A DNA stretch of 18,229 nt from Nereida sp965655635 (GTDB taxonomy: Bacteria > Pseudomonadota > Alphaproteobacteria > Rhodobacterales > Rhodobacteraceae). The position numbers and the translations under genes are program-made. This document shows, piece after piece, positions 15,065 through 18,229 of the stretch. Within the stretch, counting starts at the first letter, position 1. Every line of letters begins with the position of its first letter. The notes under the pieces were generated by a model. The model did no database searches, was not told where the DNA came from, and saw nothing but the letters and a program-made list of their open reading frames with translations. The stretch covers positions 1 to 18,229 of the forward strand of contig NZ_CBFHHE010000036.1 of assembly GCF_965655635.1 (NCBI RefSeq), read 5' to 3'.

Positions 15065-16260
15065 ATTGCCGTCACTACAGGCCTTTGTATCAATCCTGGA
15101 TATGCGTTGACGACCATGGCAAGCAGATGTGCAGCCGGTCTCGCTAATGCATCTGTGACAGGTAGCGCGAGTTTTTCGGATTGCGCCGCAATAGTGGCTG
15201 TAAGTTCTTCGTCAGACATTCCATCGTGGTTGAGCGTGACACCTATAACTTTTGTACTAGTAAATGATTCGATCAAGGCGATCTCGCTGGCGACAGAAGG
15301 CATCGGCATATTGGGAAAGTCACAGCGGTGAGCCCGTTTTGGTGCGTGCTGAAGGATGACAGCATCCGGCTGGCTTCCCCGAAGGATAAAAGCAGAAGTG
15401 CAAAAAGCGGGGTGGCTCAAAGCACCTTGACCTTCGATCAAAACTACATCGGGCTGTTCCGCTTCAGAAGCCGCAACAATAGCGCCTTCAAGCTCGCCAC
15501 AGCAAAACTGAGGCGGCACGGCATCCATCGCGACACCGTATTTCGCACCCTGCATTAGGCCGGTCTGGCCCGTACCAACAAGCACTGTTTTAATGCCCTT
15601 CGCATTCAATGCTTGCGCCAAAATGGTCGCCGTTGTGCGTTTACCAATCGCGCAATCGGTGCCAAGAACGGCAATGCGCAGCGCGTTGACATTAGCGACA
15701 CTGCCATTGAACAAGCGCAGGTCTTTACTAGGTTTTGGCTTTCGGATGTCGCGGATCGTAATCTTCCGTTCAAACGCAGCATTGGATATCTCAACGTCAT
15801 CACTCAGGAATTCATGCAGCCCGCTTACGATGTTCATGCCTAATTGAATAGCTCGGAGAATAACGCCCCGGTCCACAGCTGAGAGACGTCCGGTAGAAGG
15901 GGCCATACCATAGACCAGCGTGTTGGGAATGACGGCTTCGTGAGCGACCGCAGCGTCAAGATGACTAAAGATAGGTATGCTGTTGCTGACATTATCAAGA
16001 ACGGTCCCGCTGTCTTGGCCGCTACAGTTGCTGTCGATAACAGAAAGGATGTGATAGGCTTGCGAATGGCGCACAAGGCCATTCGCCGTCTTGCCATCGA
16101 TTTGCGCGAAATTCCCTTCGCAATAGATGACTGCCGTCGGTGAGGCCGTGATCCGCCTGCCTGACGTCAGGTCTACGGATTTTTTCTGTTTGATTGGGGG
16201 AGCTTTCGGTTCCCTGGCAGTATGGTGGATGGCTTCGACAGTTTCAGATTTGGTATTCAT
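15061..16260 (-). CDS. DUF1611 P-loop protein (DgcN-like, putative D-amino-acid N-acetyltransferase)
   Basis: DUF1611-family protein of 399 residues. An N-terminal Rossmann-like domain (about 40-180; TAVIYCEGNFAQIDGKTANGLVRHS) is followed by a P-loop domain with GTDCAIGKRTT (200-210), VGTGQTGLMQG (228-238), and IEGQGALSHP (275-284). Characterised members include DgcN, reported as D-glutamate N-acetyltransferase in marine Proteobacteria and haloarchaea, where it works with DgcA, an N-acetyl-D-glutamate racemase of the enolase superfamily. Here the partner is instead a PLP racemase, overlapping by 4 bp. The first 40 or so residues are a polar, probably disordered extension, making the protein longer than the usual 330-350. 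Substrate and acyl donor cannot be read from sequence. It is the first gene of its operon. Confidence 0.83.
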   Translation of the reverse strand: MNTKSETVEAIHHTAREPKAPPIKQKKSVDLTSGRRITASPTAVIYCEGNFAQIDGKTANGLVRHSQAYHILSVIDSNCSGQDSGTVLDNVSNSIPIFSHLDAAVAHEAVIPNTLVYGMAPSTGRLSAVDRGVILRAIQLGMNIVSGLHEFLSDDVEISNAAFERKITIRDIRKPKPSKDLRLFNGSVANVNALRIAVLGTDCAIGKRTTATILAQALNAKGIKTVLVGTGQTGLMQGAKYGVAMDAVPPQFCCGELEGAIVAASEAEQPDVVLIEGQGALSHPAFCTSAFILRGSQPDAVILQHAPKRAHRCDFPNMPMPSVASEIALIESFTSTKVIGVTLNHDGMSDEELTATIAAQSEKLALPVTDALARPAAHLLAMVVNAYPGLIQRPVVTAI

Positions 16261-16345
16261 TTTGGGTCTCTTTTACAGGTTGGCACGAAGGGCAGAATTT
16301 CCCGCATCTGTGTCTTTTGAATTGGAATAGAGCCGTGGCGTGGGC

Positions 16346-17185
16346 CTAGTTGTTAAGGATGCACAGCCCTTTTGATTTTTGGAAATTCTTGTTGCACTGC
16401 CAACGGTTGCCCGTCCTGTCCAGATGCGCGTTTTGGGGAACGTCGATCAATTTGCATGCCTCTCGTGAGGCCTCGTATCCACGTTCACACTTCCAGCCTG
16501 TGCCGTAGGTTGCGTCGTCAAAATATGCATTTATGGGGATCGCGACAGCTACACACAGTCCAGCCTGTTCAAAGAAGCCACGCTCACATGTCCACGGCTG
16601 ACCGTATCCTGATCCATTCAGATAGGCGTTGGTTGGAACCGCAATGGCAGTACACAAGTCGCCAGTTTTTTCGAACTCACGTTCGCATGTCCATCGAGAG
16701 CCATATGAGGCATCTACCAAGTGTGCATTTTCTGGCAACACTATCTCCTGACATGTGTCATCGACTTTGATGTAGCCGCGCGAACACTGCCACCGTTCGC
16801 CTGACGGATCCAAAAACCCACCCTCAGGCACCTCTACTGCAACGCATGCAGTTTCATCGGTCCTGCGAAACCCATGCAGACATTCCCATCCAGATCCGTA
16901 GGACCGGTTCGTGTCATATGCGTTTTGCGGCACAATCACAGTGGCACAGGTATTTTTGTTCAGCCTGTATCCAGGGTCACATTCCCAACCTTCACCATAA
17001 CTTTTGACACTGGCGTTATCAGGCATTGGCTGACTAGCGGTTTGGGCAGTTACAGGTAGTGTAAACAGCAGGATCGCAATAATCGAACTCATGAACAGAG
17101 TCATGAATGTTGGTGTGTCCGTTAGGCTAAGGGCAATGCTAGGTTGCGGAAGTCGCGGCTTCATTAACTGTGATTTATGATCCAT
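16346..17185 (-). CDS. Exported seven-repeat cysteine-pair protein
   Basis: Unnamed protein of 279 residues. A hydrophobic segment (about 28-46) ending in VTAQ is a likely signal peptide, though 27 residues precede it, so initiation at the internal ATG (residue 28) is possible. The rest (62-277) is seven tandem units of about 31-33 residues with consensus YGxxWxC-x(8-10)-C-xx-I-x-VPxNAYLD: C69/C80, C102/C114, C134/C145, C167/C178, C200/C211, C233/C244 and C264/C275. Paired cysteines suggest one disulfide per unit and an elongated, rigid periplasmic or surface protein. The annotated ATG overlaps the preceding gene by 11 bp, favouring coupled translation. Similar VPxNAHLD repeats occur as appendages in other bacterial exported proteins; a binding role is inference. 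Confidence 0.8.
   Translation of the reverse strand: MDHKSQLMKPRLPQPSIALSLTDTPTFMTLFMSSIIAILLFTLPVTAQTASQPMPDNASVKSYGEGWECDPGYRLNKNTCATVIVPQNAYDTNRSYGSGWECLHGFRRTDETACVAVEVPEGGFLDPSGERWQCSRGYIKVDDTCQEIVLPENAHLVDASYGSRWTCEREFEKTGDLCTAIAVPTNAYLNGSGYGQPWTCERGFFEQAGLCVAVAIPINAYFDDATYGTGWKCERGYEASREACKLIDVPQNAHLDRTGNRWQCNKNFQKSKGLCILNN
16355..17002 (-). repeat. Seven tandem ~96-bp coding repeats
   Basis: Region coding for the seven cysteine-pair units (residues 62-277). Units 3 and 7 lack the tyrosine-containing SYG start and begin with SGE or TGN instead. Nucleotide identity between units is modest, so the array is old and not a recent slippage product. Unit 7 is truncated after its second cysteine and ends the protein. 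Confidence 0.75.
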
Positions 17186-17528
17186 TTAACTCAAGCCTCG
17201 CAAGACACGCGTCTGCTAGATCTCGGCTTGGAGTATCAGTACCTGGCAATGTAGCCCAGCCTGTTTCCATCATCGCATTGCGTCGCTGAAAGGTTAAAGC
17301 GTCTTGAAGTGTTGCTAGTTTTGCAGCGCGTTCTTGATCAGTTTGTGCGAGATCCAAACATACGGGCACCATCGCCAATGTGACTTCGTCAGCGGCAAAG
17401 CGCTGAGCCATTTCATCCGCACTGCCTGCAGTTGTCCAACCGCCCCAAGTGAAGCCAAGAATAGAGACAGCAATTGCGCCGACCAAGGCACCGGAAACAG
17501 CAGGTTTTGTCGATTCGGGAAATTTCAT
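17175..17528 (-). CDS. Single-TM hypothetical protein, 117 residues
   Basis: Small membrane-anchored protein with one transmembrane segment (about residues 11-33, AVSGALVGAIAVSILGFTWGGWTT) and a soluble part with two cysteines (VPVCLDLAQ and LADACLARLEL) probably on the periplasmic side. This architecture resembles a conserved alphaproteobacterial family with a GFxWGGWTT motif right after the helix; no function is known to me. The ATG follows AAAGGA. Its stop lies 10 bases inside the next gene, the cysteine-repeat protein, so both are probably made from one message and may act together in the envelope. Confidence 0.72.
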   Translation of the reverse strand: MKFPESTKPAVSGALVGAIAVSILGFTWGGWTTAGSADEMAQRFAADEVTLAMVPVCLDLAQTDQERAAKLATLQDALTFQRRNAMMETGWATLPGTDTPSRDLADACLARLELNGS

Positions 17529-18229
17529 TTTTGGTCCTTTGACGGAGAAAGCGCCGCCGCACTATTTTTGACTACGTACGTGTTTGCATTGGCCTTATCC
17601 TGCACAAGAGCCGACTCGTGGTCTCGGTGATCCACTACGCGCAGCTGTGACTTTCCAGCGTACAAATTGATCAGTACAAATTTCTTTGTCTGTGGACGCT
17701 TAGCAACGCTATGCCTCTGCATACCTTCCTCGTCTGCCAACACGTTCTATTTTCGCTCACGGTCAGTTCATCTGTGTTAACTGTGAACACAAATGCATGA
17801 AAAAAGGACGCAAGTGATGTGGTCGTGCTCAATAACATTGGCAATCTCCCCAAACATCAGACCCCTTTTACAAGACATGACAGCTGAATTTTTCATAATT
17901 AATGAGTGTGGTGTGCTCTGACAGGCTAATAGAACTTTACCGCAGAGCACCACAAATTCCGTGATGGTTAGGTAGGGTCTACACATTGGATTTACAAGGT
18001 AAGCGCTTCTGCGCGGGGTCGTAAGGCTCACAATTTCTCTTGCGGTCAGAAGAGTGAATGAATGGCTCAGTGCTTAACGGCACATCACGAGCGACCGCAT
18101 TGCGAAATATTATAGTTGAAACCGTTTCGACTATGCCTCTCGCGCCTTCTCGCAACCTTATTCTCCACAGCCCTACAAATTCCAACATTCGCATATATTT
18201 TGCACAAAAGCGCGCGTAACGCGTCAACC
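17529..18229. other. Right flank without a convincing gene
   Basis: Several short open frames occur, the longest 17979-18227 (minus, TTG start, 82 codons), but none shows a ribosome-binding site or a recognisable family. Structures seen are an imperfect hairpin (arms 17908-17920 and 17943-17953, 22-nt loop) and a 23-bp near-palindrome at 18112-18134. The stretch is AT-richer than the operons to its left and probably holds the promoter region of a gene beyond the window. Confidence 0.5.
18112..18134. promoter_or_regulatory. 23-bp near-palindrome, operator-like
   Basis: Arms ATAGTTGAAAC (18112-18122) and GTTTCGACTAT (18124-18134) flank a single C. All 11 positions pair if one G-T wobble is counted (10 of 11 as DNA dyad). 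The core GAAACCGTTTC resembles LacI-family operators. No gene in the window is positioned to be its target, so the regulated gene would lie to the right. Confidence 0.5.

Noticed and set aside
17979..18227. Minus-strand open frame of 82 codons at the right edge
   Set aside because: TTG start without a ribosome-binding site, unfamiliar sequence, and it runs over the operator-like palindrome at 18112-18134.
1..18229. CRISPR array, IS element, rRNA or intact tRNA
   Set aside because: I saw no regularly spaced repeats, no transposase or integrase translation, no rRNA segment and only a half tRNA.

Overview
The window reads as chromosomal DNA of an alphaproteobacterium, most likely a marine Rhodobacteraceae (Roseobacter-group) member. 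This rests on an Frc-type sugar ABC transporter with a ROK regulator, a complete TctCBA/TctDE tricarboxylate system with a co-encoded extra binding protein, a tRNA-Phe remnant of alphaproteobacterial type, and several small proteins that look alphaproteobacterial. GC content is moderate rather than high. Decayed genes and lower-GC flanks suggest a genome with rearrangements. The genus cannot be fixed from the sequence alone.

Layout. (1) 1-1682 is a sparse flank. It has a long imperfect hairpin, one exported histidine-phosphatase-family gene (570-1121) and a 3' fragment of a tRNA-Phe gene (1277-1324, minus), the usual scar of site-specific integration. (2) 1683-6824 is a sugar-uptake locus. 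A ROK repressor and an ATPase (minus) are divergent from a periplasmic binding protein and an unusually long permease (plus). The shared 172-bp promoter region holds a near-perfect inverted repeat with a TTGACA box in each direction. A PfkB-type sugar kinase gene that overlaps the permease end is dead: it has a one-base frameshift and has lost its last two thirds at an abrupt junction. (3) 6805-12959 is a tripartite tricarboxylate transporter locus. tctD, tctE and an iron-type solute-binding protein gene overlap one another on the minus strand. tctC, tctB and tctA run on the plus strand from a promoter region with a tandem OmpR-type direct repeat.

(4) 13263-16260 is a minus-strand cluster. 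A DUF1611 P-loop protein (family of DgcN, D-glutamate N-acetyltransferase) overlaps by 4 bp a PLP-dependent alanine/ornithine-racemase-family gene, and two small hypothetical genes follow. This pairing suggests D-amino-acid metabolism and is the best candidate here for an incompletely described pathway. (5) 16346-17528 is a translationally coupled minus-strand pair: a small one-TM protein followed by an exported protein made of seven cysteine-pair repeats. (6) 17529-18229 has no convincing gene but carries a 23-bp near-palindrome resembling a repressor operator.

How the genes work together. Regions 2 and 3 are each a self-contained uptake module with its own regulator. The first is predicted to import a sugar (fructose-like by family) under ROK control, but its dedicated kinase is broken, so phosphorylation must be done by another enzyme. 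The second is predicted to import a carboxylate, sensed by TctE with possible help from the orphan binding protein. No integrase, transposase, rRNA, intact tRNA or CRISPR array was seen.
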